NCBI RefSeq assembly: GCF_021502675.1
Contig: NZ_JAKFHA010000004.1
Coordinates: 394,138-432,726, forward strand
DNA from: Yinghuangia soli
GTDB lineage: Bacteria; Actinomycetota; Actinomycetes; Streptomycetales; Streptomycetaceae
DNA length: 38,589 nt
Direction: 5' to 3'
The notes under the pieces were generated by a model. That model did not search any database and had not been told where the DNA came from. It saw only the letters and a program-made list of their open reading frames with translations. Each line of letters starts with the position of its first letter. Position 1 is the stretch's first letter. The position numbers and the translations under genes were made by a program. Shown here piece by piece: positions 22,075 through 29,766 of the stretch.

Positions 22075-22237
22075 GGGAGGCTCCGGCTTCGGTGCGTCGC
22101 GAGCGCGGGCGCACCCGTCGGACCGGGCGCTGGGAAGACCGCGCTCTCTGACCACCTATCGGCCGTCCCCGAACGGACCTTGAACGCGGCGTCCCGGCAG
22201 GCGGTCGGAGGAAGGGCCGCGCGGTCAACGCCGCGGG

Positions 22238-22690
22238 TCACTTCCGCCGGTCGACCGCCGCCTGGTGCACCGCGCCGAGAAAGCGCTCGACCGCCGCCTG
22301 CTCGGTGGCCGAGAAGCCGTGCAGGACCTGCACGATGTCGCCGATCAGCGGCCCGAAGAACGCCTGGCCCAGCGCGACGGCGCGGTCGTCGACCGCCAGG
22401 AGGACCCGGCGCCGGTCGGCGGTGTCCCGGATGCGGCGTACGTGCCCGGCGCGTTCCAGCCGGTCGACCAGGGCGGTGGTGCCCGCCGAGTTCAGGCCGA
22501 GCTGCCCGCCCAGCCACCCGGGCGTCGCCGGGGTCCCGGCGCGGGCCGCGTCCAGCAGGCAGACCAGGGCCCGCAGGTCGGTCGGGTGCAGTGCGTTCTC
22601 GTTCGCGAACTGCGCGCCCACTTGGTTGAGTTCGAGCGTGATGGCGCGCAGTAGGTGCACGGCGCGCATCCCGGGGTCCTGCTCCTGCAC
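22238..22690 (-). CDS. MarR-family transcriptional regulator
   Basis: 150 residues; GTG 22690 with GGAGGG 4 nt upstream. Winged-helix core: LHPTDLRALVCLLDAARAG, TPATPGWLGGQLGLNSAGTT, ALVDRLERAGHVRRIRDTAD and RRRVLLAVDDRA (the wing with the DxRR motif). Flanking helices (HLLRAITLELNQVGAQFANE; FSATEQAAVERFLGAVHQ) form the dimer interface. Two or more operator half-sites lie in the 116-nt gap to the divergent alpha/beta hydrolase, so it probably represses both. Ligand unknown. Confidence 0.9.
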   Translation of the reverse strand: MQEQDPGMRAVHLLRAITLELNQVGAQFANENALHPTDLRALVCLLDAARAGTPATPGWLGGQLGLNSAGTTALVDRLERAGHVRRIRDTADRRRVLLAVDDRAVALGQAFFGPLIGDIVQVLHGFSATEQAAVERFLGAVHQAAVDRRK

Positions 22691-22727
22691 GGTTCCCTCC
22701 CGCTTCCCGGATCTCCGTCTTGCGCAT

Positions 22728-22763
22728 AGTATCTCGTTCAGCGAGATACTTGCTCAGCGAGAT
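22728..22763. promoter_or_regulatory. MarR operator: 23-bp palindrome plus an extra half-site
   Basis: AGTATCTCG-ttcag-CGAGATACT (22728-22750) is a perfect 9-bp inverted repeat. TCAGCGAGAT is repeated at 22738-22747 and 22754-22763, giving a further half-site toward the hydrolase. The palindrome overlaps a TACTAT -10-like box for marR and a GATACT box for the hydrolase. ATCTYG-N-CRAGAT symmetry is typical of MarR operators. Confidence 0.7.
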
Positions 22764-22806
22764 GAATCCGAGAAGAAGCTCTTCAGCGTCGAATCCGAGG
22801 TGGGCC

Positions 22807-23694
22807 ATGTCCGTCCGCGCTGCCGACACCCGTTCCCCGCGTCCGTCCGAACCCGCCGCGTTCGCGTCGGCATACGACGTGCTCCTCGCCCGCTGGTCCT
22901 GCGAGGTCGAGCAGTTCGACCTCGTGACGCCGCACGGCACCACGCACGTCAACGCCTGCGGCCCGGTCGGCGCCCCGCCCCTGGTCTTGCTGCACGGCGG
23001 TGGTACGACGGCGGCGGTCTGGTACGCCAACGCGGCCGAACTCGCCCGCGAGCACCGGGTGTACGCCATCGACCGGATCGGCGAGCCGGGCCGCAGCACG
23101 CGCGGCGACGCCCCGCCGCGCGACGTCGCCGGCCTGCATGGATGGCTCGATGCGGTCCTCGATGCCCTCGGCCTCGACCGGGCGGACCTGTGCGGCCACT
23201 CGTACGGCGCCTGGATCGCCCTGACCTATGCGCTGTACGCGCCGGAACGCGTCTCCCGCCTGGTCCTGCTGGACCCGACGCAGTGCTTCGGCGGCTTTCG
23301 CCCCGGGTACCTCCTGCGCGCCCTGCCGTCGCTGCTGCGCCCGTCCGCCGCGCGGGCCCGCGCATTCCTGGCCTGGGAGACCGCGGGCGCGAGCGCCGAG
23401 GCTGCCCCCGAGTGGCTCGAACTGTACGGCCTGGCCGCGGAGTTCCCGGAGGTGAAGGTGGTCGTGGGGCGCCGGCCCAAGGTCGGGGACCTCCAGGCAC
23501 TGGACGTCCCCACCAAGATCGTCCTGGCCGGCCGCAGCCGCACCCACGACGCCCGCAAGATCGCCGCGAGCGCCGCGCGGGCGATGCCCGGCGCCGAGAC
23601 CGCCGTGCTGGAGGACGTCTCCCATCACGGGATGCCGTACCACCATGCACCCGAACTGAACGCTCAAATAAGCGAGTTCCTTGCGCGCGGATGA
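22807..23694 (+). CDS. Alpha/beta hydrolase
   Basis: 295 residues; ATG 22807 with GAGGTG about 5 nt upstream (an earlier ATG at 22762 lies in the operator and is rejected). LVLLHGGGTTAAVWYANAAE (oxyanion loop HGGG), YAIDRIGEPGRSTRG, CGHSYGAWIALTYALYAPER (nucleophile elbow G-H-S-Y-G), RLVLLDPTQCFGGF, and a late His in LEDVSHHGMPYHH complete the triad pattern. Hydrolase on an ester, lactone or similar. Likely controlled by the divergent MarR protein. Substrate unknown. Its stop is 8 nt from the convergent VOC gene. Confidence 0.88.
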   Translation: MSVRAADTRSPRPSEPAAFASAYDVLLARWSCEVEQFDLVTPHGTTHVNACGPVGAPPLVLLHGGGTTAAVWYANAAELAREHRVYAIDRIGEPGRSTRGDAPPRDVAGLHGWLDAVLDALGLDRADLCGHSYGAWIALTYALYAPERVSRLVLLDPTQCFGGFRPGYLLRALPSLLRPSAARARAFLAWETAGASAEAAPEWLELYGLAAEFPEVKVVVGRRPKVGDLQALDVPTKIVLAGRSRTHDARKIAASAARAMPGAETAVLEDVSHHGMPYHHAPELNAQISEFLARG

Positions 23695-23702
23695 CGGTCC
23701 GG

Positions 23703-24128
23703 TCAGCCGACGAACTGGTCGACGTACTCGCCCTCGGGCGCGATCTCGGTGATGACGTCGATCAGTACGCCGCTCGGGTCCGCGACGATGAAGTGCCGCT
23801 GCCCGAACTCCTCGCTGCGGATCTCCAGTTCCGGCTTCAGTCCTTCGCCGACCACGAGGCGCTCCCACTCGGCGTCGACGTCGTCCACCTCGAAGTTGAG
23901 CAGCAGACCGCGGACCGGGACGTCGCGGTAGGCGGCCGGGATCGTGGCGTGCGTCGGGTCGAGCAGGGCCAGTTCGTACGCGGGCTCGTCGCCTGACCCT
24001 GGTCGCCGCAGGCTGATGTACCAGTCCGCCTCGAAGGTCGTCTCGAAGCCCAGCAGCCGGGTGTAGAAGTCCTTCGACTCGGCCAGAAGCGGGGTGGCGA
24101 TCACGGGGTAGAAGCTGCTGAGTCGCAT
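23703..24128 (-). CDS. VOC-family (glyoxalase-like) protein
   Basis: 141 residues; ATG 24128 with AAGGAG 7 nt upstream. [40 protein letters not shown], then [19 protein letters not shown], and [20 protein letters not shown], the second half ending in the DPSGxLIDV pattern of VOC proteins. RHF and the final D/E could bind a metal. The typical role is small-molecule binding or detoxification. Transcribed divergently from a TetR gene with two CATACC-N3-GGTATG sites between them, one under its promoter, so it is a likely TetR target. Confidence 0.88.
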   Translation of the reverse strand: MRLSSFYPVIATPLLAESKDFYTRLLGFETTFEADWYISLRRPGSGDEPAYELALLDPTHATIPAAYRDVPVRGLLLNFEVDDVDAEWERLVVGEGLKPELEIRSEEFGQRHFIVADPSGVLIDVITEIAPEGEYVDQFVG

Positions 24129-24154
24129 GAGGACACTCCTTGCTGCGCGGTTTC

Positions 24155-24206
24155 ACATACCGTTGGTATGTCAAGTAACCTAGTTCGCATACCAGCGGTA
24201 TGTCAA
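24155..24206. promoter_or_regulatory. Two TetR operators over the VOC promoter
   Basis: ACATACC-gtt-GGTATGT (24155-24171) and CATACC-agc-GGTATG (24188-24202) share the same 6-bp half-sites, 32 bp apart centre to centre (three helical turns). On the minus strand TTGACA (24206-24201), an 18-nt spacer and TAGGTT (24182-24177) make a near-ideal promoter for the VOC gene, with the second operator in its spacer. Confidence 0.8.
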
Positions 24207-24220
24207 CAGCGGGAGGGCGG

Positions 24221-24817
24221 ATGACGGGCGAACGCGGCCCCAGGGCACTGCAGCGCGCCGAGACGCGGCGGACGCTGCTGCGCGAGAGCCGCAAGCTCTT
24301 CGCCGCACAGGGCTATGCCGCGGTGGGCCTGGCCGAGATCGTGCGCGCCGCGGGCGTCACCAAGGGCGCGCTCTACCACCACTTCGACAGCAAGACCGAC
24401 CTGTTCCGGGCGGTGCTGGCCGAGGTCCAGGAGGAGGTCGCGGTACGCGTGGCGGCCGCGGGCGACGCGCAGGCCGAGCCGTGGGACCAGCTCGCGGCCG
24501 GCTGCCGGGCCTTCCTGGAGGCGGGCGCCGACCCGGACTTCCAGCGCATCCTGCTGGTCGACGGGCCCGCGGTGCTCGGCTGGGCGGAGTGGCGCGCCCT
24601 GGACGAGCAGGGCTCCGCGCGGCACCTGGTCGACGCGCTGACCACACTCGTCGAGGCGGGGCTGCTCGCCCCGCAGCCGGTCCAACCGCTGGCGCGGCTG
24701 CTGTCCGGCGCCATGAACGAGGCCGCGCTGTGGCTGGCCACGACCGCCGAGCCGGGGGCACTCGAGGACACGTGGGCGGCACTGGCCCGCATGCTGGAGT
24801 CGCTCCGCGCGGAATGA
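24221..24817 (+). CDS. TetR-family transcriptional regulator
   Basis: 198 residues; ATG 24221 with GGGAGG 4 nt upstream. The earlier ATG at 24200 is inside an operator and rejected. N-terminal HTH: AETRRTLLRESRKLFAAQGY, LAEIVRAAGVTKGALYHHFD, then SKTDLFRAVLAEVQEEVAVR; the KGALYHHFxxK recognition helix is classic TetR. The C-terminal ligand domain is helical (AAGCRAFLEAGADPDFQRIL, LAGAMNEAALWL-like). The divergent VOC gene is the probable target. 450 nt of mostly non-coding DNA follow before the collagenase. Confidence 0.92.
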   Translation: MTGERGPRALQRAETRRTLLRESRKLFAAQGYAAVGLAEIVRAAGVTKGALYHHFDSKTDLFRAVLAEVQEEVAVRVAAAGDAQAEPWDQLAAGCRAFLEAGADPDFQRILLVDGPAVLGWAEWRALDEQGSARHLVDALTTLVEAGLLAPQPVQPLARLLSGAMNEAALWLATTAEPGALEDTWAALARMLESLRAE

Positions 24818-25009
24818 GGACGCCGAGCGTCGAGGGCGCCGGGACCTGAAGGCGCTGCGAGTCGAGGGCGCCGAGGTCGGCAGCCTCCATCCCCGCCCTC
24901 GGCTGCGGCCTCTCGGGCCTGGCCTCCGGCCCCGGCCCCGGCTCCGGAGCCCGGCTCAGGTGTGCGTCGGCGGCGCTTCGATGTCGGTGCGCGTCGCTAC
25001 CTTCTGTTC
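24818..25009. other. Non-coding stretch with GC-rich repeats, part of the TetR-collagenase gap
   Basis: No gene found between the TetR gene and the collagenase (24818-25266). This part holds Pro-like GGCCCCGGC repeats and a perfect 12-bp palindrome GGCTCCGGAGCC (24940-24951). A 19-residue ORF (24981-25040) with no good ribosome site lies at its right end, reading MSVRVATFCSTHPRKLAPR. The rest of the gap holds the hairpin pair and promoter entered separately. Confidence 0.4.
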
Positions 25010-25085
25010 AACACATCCGAGGAAACTTGCGCCTCGGTGACGGTGTGCGGGCCCGCCCAGGCGACAGGGCGGGCCCTTCGTCATT
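25010..25085 (+). ncRNA. Candidate small structured RNA / attenuator with terminator hairpin
   Basis: A TAnnnT box (TACCTT, 24998-25003) would start a transcript near 25010. It folds as CACA (25012-25015) with TGTG (25044-25047) enclosing CCGAGG-N9-CCTCGG (25017-25037), then a perfect 10-bp terminator stem GGGCCCGCCC/GGGCGGGCCC (25049-25076, 8-nt loop) followed by TTCGTCATTT. Either a small RNA of about 75 nt, or an attenuator. The collagenase promoter lies downstream, so control of that gene is not required. Confidence 0.4.
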
Positions 25086-25176
25086 TCCGCATGTTTGCGG
25101 GCAATCCACCTGACGGCCGGTCAACTGCCGTGCCCCGACTGCGCGTTTGCCGCAGATTTACAAGCAAGCCATGTTG

Positions 25177-25205
25177 TTGTCACATGTGACATGTGCAATT
25201 GTTCT
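25177..25205 (+). promoter_or_regulatory. Collagenase promoter with a 14-bp perfect palindrome
   Basis: TTGTCA (25177-25182), 17-nt spacer, TGTTCT (25200-25205). TGTCACATGTGACA (25178-25191) is a perfect palindrome lying across the -35 and spacer, the position of a repressor site. The 5' leader to ATG 25267 would be about 55 nt. Confidence 0.55.
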
Positions 25206-25266
25206 GGGCGTCCTGCTCCACAAGCAGAGGGCCACCGACCGTGGCCCCGCCCCCAGAAGGGCACGT

Positions 25267-27633
25267 ATGGGCATACGCGTGCGCCGCAGGCCGTGGATCG
25301 CCACAAGCGCTTCACTGGCCGCACTCGCGCTGGCAGTCCTGCCGGCGACAGGCGCCTCCGCAGCCGGGACCGTCCCCGTCCCGGCACCGCACATAGCGAG
25401 CAACGGCACCAGCAGCACCACCCCGCCGGGCGCACCCGGCGGCGAGGCCGACGACGACGTCGAGCGCCTCGCCAAGGCGACCTCCGGCTCCGCCGCCGAC
25501 AGCAAGCCCGGCCCCATATCCCTGACCGGCAACGCCGGTTCGGACCCCGGCCAAGGACCGAGCGGCCCCGCCGACCCCGGCACCGCACCCGGCATCGGAC
25601 GGTTCGCCGCCCCGACCGCCGCTCCCGGTTGCACCCTCGACGAGTTCGCCGCACTCAACCCTGCGGCCCTCGCCGACTTCCTGGTCCGTCCGGACGTCAA
25701 GGCAGGAACCTGCCTGCGCCCGTTCCTGTGGACGTACACCCCGCAGCTGGCCCGCGTCCTGACCCCCGCGCACCTGCGTGCGGTCCTGGACCGGATCGCC
25801 GAGCGGGCCCCGGCGTTCGACGGCACCGACAGCACCAACCTGTACGAACTCTGGTACTTCACGCACGCCGCGCTCTACATCGACTGGAGTGCGAACGACG
25901 TCAACCTGCGGATCCCCGCGGTCCTCGACCCGCTCAGCGCCGCGATCGACGCCTACCGCGCCAACCCGCAGGCCTTCGCGGCCACCCCGGATGCCGCGGC
26001 GACCATGCTCGAAGTCGTCATCTCGGCCGGCACCGACACCGTGCGCCCCCGGCAACTCCCTTTGTTCGCCCGGGTCTTCGACGCGATGAACGGCAGCACC
26101 CCGGCCTGGCAGCTCGGCGCCTGGCAGACCGCCGCACTGGAGAGCCAGAAGGCCGCGTACAACGGCATGGTCTACGAGCCGGACGCGTACCGCCCCGCGG
26201 TCGCCGCGAACCCCGCGTACCGCGCCTCGCTCAAGGCCTTCGTCGGCTACACGCACCTGAACACGCCCGCGACCAACGGCCTGCTCCGCAACGGCATCTA
26301 CGAGTACGGCCGCATCGGGCTCGTCCCGGCGGTCCGGCCCGAGACCGTCGCCGGCCTCGCCGACCTGCTGGCCGGCACCGAGAGCTGGTACGGCAAGTTC
26401 TCGGTGGTCTGGAGCGAGACCGCGCACTGGCTGGAGTACTACGGCGTCTGCAAGCAGTACGACGTGTGCAAGGCCGACACCGAAGCCCTCGTCTTCCCGC
26501 AGACCTACAGCTTCGACAACGGCGACTTCGTGGTGCACACCGGCCTCGACGCCGCCACCGTCGAACAGCTCTACTACGCCGCCAAGCAGGTCAAGTCGCA
26601 GCTGCTGCGCGTCATCGGCGCCGAGTCCCCGCTGCCCGGCGACCCGAACCAGAAGCTGACCGTCCGGCTCTACCAGGCAATGGCCGACTACTGGAAGTAC
26701 CAGTATTTTCTGTACGGCTACAACACCAACAACGGCGGCCTGTACATCGAGGACGGCGCGACCTTCTACACCTACCAGCGCGTCGTACCGCGCGACTCGA
26801 AGCTGACGCTCGAAGAGCTGTTCCGCCACGAGTACACGCACTACCTCAACGGCCGCTACGCCGTGCCCGGCACGTTCGGCCAGGCGCCCTGGTACACCGA
26901 CAACCGCACCACGTCGTTCGACGAGGGCACCGCGGAGTACTTCGCGGGCGCCACCCGCGGCGAGGGCGTCAAGCTGCGCAAGTCGCTGATCCTGAAGATC
27001 ATCGAGGACCAGCCGCGCAACGGCCGCCCGTCGGTGCAGGAGATCCTGCACTTCAAGTACGACGACGCCGGCTACTTCTTCCGGTACTACTCCTACGCGG
27101 GCGCGTTCTGGTCGATGCTCGGCCGCGACCACCCGGACCTGCTCCGGGAGATGTACGGCCACCTGCGGTCCGGCAACGTCGCGGCGTTCGACGGGTTCCT
27201 CGACCGGATGAGCGGGCCGCCCTACCAGGCCGAGTACGACGCGTACCTCGACCAGCAGATCGCCGCGGTCGACACGCTCATCGTGCCGACCGCCACGTAC
27301 ACCCCGCTGCCGCAGCTCACCGCGACCGGACCGGGTTACGTGCAGCAGGTGTTCGCGCAGTCGACGTGGAGCCACCCGTCCTGCACGGCGGTCTACGACA
27401 GCCACCCGCGCTTCACCTGCCGGGGGCAGATCACCGCGAACATCGCCTCGACCGAACCGGGGCAGATCCGCAAGGACATGGCCGCCACGGTCGACTACTT
27501 CATCCTGAACCGGGCCGGGGCGGCGATGAACAACCTGGCGGACATGAACTGCCACTACGCGGACCCGCAGGTGTGGTCGAACGGGCGTGCGGCGACCTCG
27601 TCGTACACCTGCGAAGGCCCGCTGCGCCCGTAG
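25267..27633 (+). CDS. Secreted collagenase, peptidase family M9
   Basis: 788 residues; ATG 25267 with AAGGG 6 nt upstream. An in-frame upstream extension crosses the promoter palindrome and is rejected. Signal peptide about 1-33 (TSASLAALALAVLPATGASA). Mature protein: acidic/Gly linker, activator domain (GCTLDEFAALNPAALADFL to about 390), then the peptidase part, with GGLYIEDGATFYTYQR, LTLEELFRHEYTHYLNGRY (HEYTH, H521/E522/H525) and the Glu ligand E553 in TTSFDEGTAEYFAG, 32 residues after the first His as in clostridial ColG. It lacks the PKD and collagen-binding repeats of ColG/ColH, ending after a Cys-containing tail (CHYADPQVW, CEGPLRP). Secreted collagen/gelatin hydrolase. Confidence 0.92.
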   Translation: MGIRVRRRPWIATSASLAALALAVLPATGASAAGTVPVPAPHIASNGTSSTTPPGAPGGEADDDVERLAKATSGSAADSKPGPISLTGNAGSDPGQGPSGPADPGTAPGIGRFAAPTAAPGCTLDEFAALNPAALADFLVRPDVKAGTCLRPFLWTYTPQLARVLTPAHLRAVLDRIAERAPAFDGTDSTNLYELWYFTHAALYIDWSANDVNLRIPAVLDPLSAAIDAYRANPQAFAATPDAAATMLEVVISAGTDTVRPRQLPLFARVFDAMNGSTPAWQLGAWQTAALESQKAAYNGMVYEPDAYRPAVAANPAYRASLKAFVGYTHLNTPATNGLLRNGIYEYGRIGLVPAVRPETVAGLADLLAGTESWYGKFSVVWSETAHWLEYYGVCKQYDVCKADTEALVFPQTYSFDNGDFVVHTGLDAATVEQLYYAAKQVKSQLLRVIGAESPLPGDPNQKLTVRLYQAMADYWKYQYFLYGYNTNNGGLYIEDGATFYTYQRVVPRDSKLTLEELFRHEYTHYLNGRYAVPGTFGQAPWYTDNRTTSFDEGTAEYFAGATRGEGVKLRKSLILKIIEDQPRNGRPSVQEILHFKYDDAGYFFRYYSYAGAFWSMLGRDHPDLLREMYGHLRSGNVAAFDGFLDRMSGPPYQAEYDAYLDQQIAAVDTLIVPTATYTPLPQLTATGPGYVQQVFAQSTWSHPSCTAVYDSHPRFTCRGQITANIASTEPGQIRKDMAATVDYFILNRAGAAMNNLADMNCHYADPQVWSNGRAATSSYTCEGPLRP

Positions 27634-27674
27634 AGCGCAGGACCGGCTCGGCATACCGCCAGTCGGGATGAGCA

Positions 27675-27715
27675 GGTCCGGCCGCCCCGCGAAAGAGGCG
27701 CGGGGCGGCCGGACC
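27675..27715. terminator. Strong bidirectional terminator
   Basis: GGTCCGGCCGCCCCGC (27675-27690) and its exact reverse complement at 27700-27715 form a 16-bp stem with a 9-nt loop. It serves the collagenase on one side and the convergent MgtC gene on the other. Confidence 0.8.
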
Positions 27716-27738
27716 GTCATGATGGCACGCGCCGTCAG

Positions 27739-28527
27739 TTACTCGGGCAGTTGGCCTCCGTCGCCGCCCGCCACGGTCAGGACGCCGCGCAACTCCGTGA
27801 GCCGGGCGATCAGCGCGTACGGGTCACCCGAGCCCTCCAGTCCGAGCATGACCGACGTAGTGCGGATCTCCGGGACCCGCCCGGCCGCCGGACCGCCGGC
27901 CCACGCCTCGGCGGCGAGCAGCGCATGCTGCTCGGACTTGCCGGGCGGCTCCTCGTCGGTGCCGATCCGGTGCACCGACACGTCGGACACCTGGAAGCCC
28001 GCTCCGGTGCAGGTCACCAGCACGGTCGGCAGCACGCCCCGGGCCGCGAGATAGGTGAGGTGCACCTCGACCGTGCGCGGCGGCGGACCGCCGAAGAAGC
28101 GCAGCAGCGGGGTGTATCCGTAGGCCACGATGAAGTGCATCGCGGTCGCGCTCAGCGCCAGCCACGGCAGCCCGGCGGCGCTGGCCATCGCCACCGCGCA
28201 GGTGAGCCAGACCGAGGCGGCCGTGGTCAGCCCGCGGACCGCGTCCCGGCGCACGAAGATCAGTCCGCCGCCGATGAAGCCGATGCCCGACACGATCTGC
28301 GCCGCGATCCGGGACGGGTCGTAGCCGGGATGGCCGGGCGGCAGCACGTCGGCGAAACCGTACTTGGACGCCTCGACGAAGACCGCGGTGCCGATGCCGA
28401 CCAAAGTGTGGGTGCGCAACCCGGCGCTCTTCTGCCGCAGTTCGCGTTCCACGCCGATGGCGGTGGAGAGCACGAACGCGAGCAGAAGCTCAAGCAATCC
28501 GGTCCACGGAAGTACTCCGGACGACAC
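27739..28527 (-). CDS. mgtC: MgtC/SapB-family membrane protein
   Basis: 262 residues; GTG 28527 with GGGAG about 9 nt upstream. The N-terminal half has membrane helices: LLELLLAFVLSTAIGVEREL, THTLVGIGTAVFVEASKYG, RIAAQIVSGIGFIGGGLIF (the GFIGGGLI motif is diagnostic) and LTTAASVWLTCAVAMASAAG. The C-terminal about 110 residues are a soluble ACT-like domain. MgtC proteins act in Mg2+ limitation and inhibit or modulate ATP synthase in pathogens; the role in this organism is unknown. A 22-residue upstream ORF ends 3 nt before the GTG, suggesting translational coupling. Confidence 0.9.
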   Translation of the reverse strand: MSSGVLPWTGLLELLLAFVLSTAIGVERELRQKSAGLRTHTLVGIGTAVFVEASKYGFADVLPPGHPGYDPSRIAAQIVSGIGFIGGGLIFVRRDAVRGLTTAASVWLTCAVAMASAAGLPWLALSATAMHFIVAYGYTPLLRFFGGPPPRTVEVHLTYLAARGVLPTVLVTCTGAGFQVSDVSVHRIGTDEEPPGKSEQHALLAAEAWAGGPAAGRVPEIRTTSVMLGLEGSGDPYALIARLTELRGVLTVAGGDGGQLPE

Positions 28528-28530
28528 GTG

Positions 28531-28599
28531 TCACCACTCCCTCGAAGTGCGGGAGTCCGACGCCGATGCCGAGGCGGGTAACGGAAGATGCATGGCCAT
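28531..28599 (-). CDS. Candidate upstream leader ORF of mgtC (22 residues)
   Basis: ATG 28599 has GAGGA 8-9 nt upstream and reads MAMHLPLPASASASDSR then TSREW, ending TGA at 28531, 3 nt before the mgtC GTG. It contains the rare TTA codon (bldA-dependent in Streptomyces) between two Pro codons. The spacing is that of a coupled leader, and Pro-rich leaders control mgtA/mgtC in Salmonella. Short, composition partly low-complexity; coding status unproven. Confidence 0.35.
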   Translation of the reverse strand: MAMHLPLPASASASDSRTSREW

Positions 28600-28815
28600 G
28601 CGTGGAGTTCCTCGCTGTGTGCGACCGCCCCCGTGCGATCGCGTCACCGGCGAGACTACTTGATACGGTCTATCATTCCGCCAGGCTGCACGATGTGATC
28701 TCGCTGACCCTCACGTGTGCCCGAAACCTGCGGCCGGGCGTGCCGCGCTGCGCGGACCGCCGCTCAGGCGGCCGAGCGCAGGTGGCTGTTGACGGCCGTT
28801 CACGGCCGATCGCGG

Positions 28816-29625
28816 TCAGTCGCTGCCGAAGCTCGCCCGCAGTTCCTCGTGGCTCTGCTCCACCAGCGGGAACTGGGCGGCGCCGTTCGGCAGGGCCCAG
28901 AAGCGGTTGTCGCGTACCGCGTCGAGGATGATGCCGCCCGCCTCGCGCGCCGGGATGCCGTTGGCGTTGCCCTTCTGCAGGGCCTGCCGCATCGCGACGC
29001 CCTGCGGCGGGAGTTCGCCCGCGGTGATGAGGTGGTCGGCCATCTCGGTGGTGATGTTGCCGGGGCAGACCACGGTGACGCCGACATCGGCGCCGGACAG
29101 CGCCGTCTCGGCGCGGAGGCTCTTGCTCAGCGCGATCACGGCCGCCTTGCTGGCGGTGTACGGCGCGATCATCGGGCCGATCAGCATGCCGCCCATCGAG
29201 GCCACGTTGGCGATGTGCCCGCCGTCCGGGTTGGCCAGCAGGATCGGCATGAACGCCCGTACCCCGTGCACGACCCCGTACAGATTGACGTCGAAGACCC
29301 GCTGCCAGTCGTCCAGTTCGGTCTGCCAGGACAGGCCCAGCGTGCAGATGCCGGCGTTGTTGACGGCCACGTGGACAGTGCCGTACGCAGCCACCGCGGC
29401 GTCCGCGAGGGCCTGCACCGCGGCCGGGTCGGTCACGTCGGTCGGGATGCCGATCGCCTCGGCGCCCTCCGCCTGCAGGTCGGCGACAGTGGCCGCGAGG
29501 CGGTCCGCGTCCAGGTCGGCGAGCACGACGCGCATGCCCGCGGCGGCCATCGCCTCGGCGGTGCCGCGCCCGATGCCGCGGGCGGCTCCGGTCACGACGC
29601 CTACCCGGCCGGTCAGTTCACGCAT
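28816..29625 (-). CDS. Short-chain dehydrogenase/reductase
   Basis: 269 residues; ATG 29625, GGAG 5 nt upstream. VVTGAARGIGRGTAEAMAA (TGxxxGIG), LADLDADRL (NAD(P) selectivity), NNAGI, IANVASMGGM (catalytic Ser region) and YTASKAAVIALSKSLR (Y-x3-K), then VCPGNITTEM. A classical SDR with a long C-terminal arm typical of the cyclohexanol/cis-diol type. It follows the SnoaL-like gene by 141 nt on the same strand and is likely regulated by the divergent TetR-DUF4096 protein. Substrate unknown. Confidence 0.9.
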   Translation of the reverse strand: MRELTGRVGVVTGAARGIGRGTAEAMAAAGMRVVLADLDADRLAATVADLQAEGAEAIGIPTDVTDPAAVQALADAAVAAYGTVHVAVNNAGICTLGLSWQTELDDWQRVFDVNLYGVVHGVRAFMPILLANPDGGHIANVASMGGMLIGPMIAPYTASKAAVIALSKSLRAETALSGADVGVTVVCPGNITTEMADHLITAGELPPQGVAMRQALQKGNANGIPAREAGGIILDAVRDNRFWALPNGAAQFPLVEQSHEELRASFGSD

Positions 29626-29766
29626 GAGGGCTCCGGTGGTCGAAGTCTGGGGTGGCGCAAAGAGGTGGAGCAGGTGGAGCGGGGGAGTGCAGGGTCGTGC
29701 AGGGAGAGCCGCACCGGGCGGGTGCGCGCGGCCGCGGTACCGCGCCCGCCCGCCCGGCGCGTGCGG

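Noticed and set aside
24200-24221. Earlier TetR start at ATG 24200
   Set aside because: The ATG lies inside the second operator, and ATG 24221 has GGGAGG at the right distance.
24981-25040. 19-residue ORF before the terminator as a regulatory leader peptide
   Set aside because: No ribosome site and no runs of one amino-acid codon; it can be explained by chance in this stretch. Mentioned only inside the non-coding entry.
25147-25266. Upstream in-frame extension of the collagenase (start at 25147)
   Set aside because: It would place the start upstream of the promoter and palindrome and disrupts the signal peptide position; ATG 25267 has a ribosome site.
25312-27720. 802-residue minus-strand open frame opposite the collagenase
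   Set aside because: The plus strand has the signal peptide, HEYTH and E553 in the right frame; the minus frame has no recognisable domain and mirrors coding positions.
28528-28815. M-box or other Mg2+ riboswitch upstream of mgtC
   Set aside because: I searched the leader for the conserved M-box core and could not find it; only the upstream ORF and a small inverted repeat (28661-28675) are visible.
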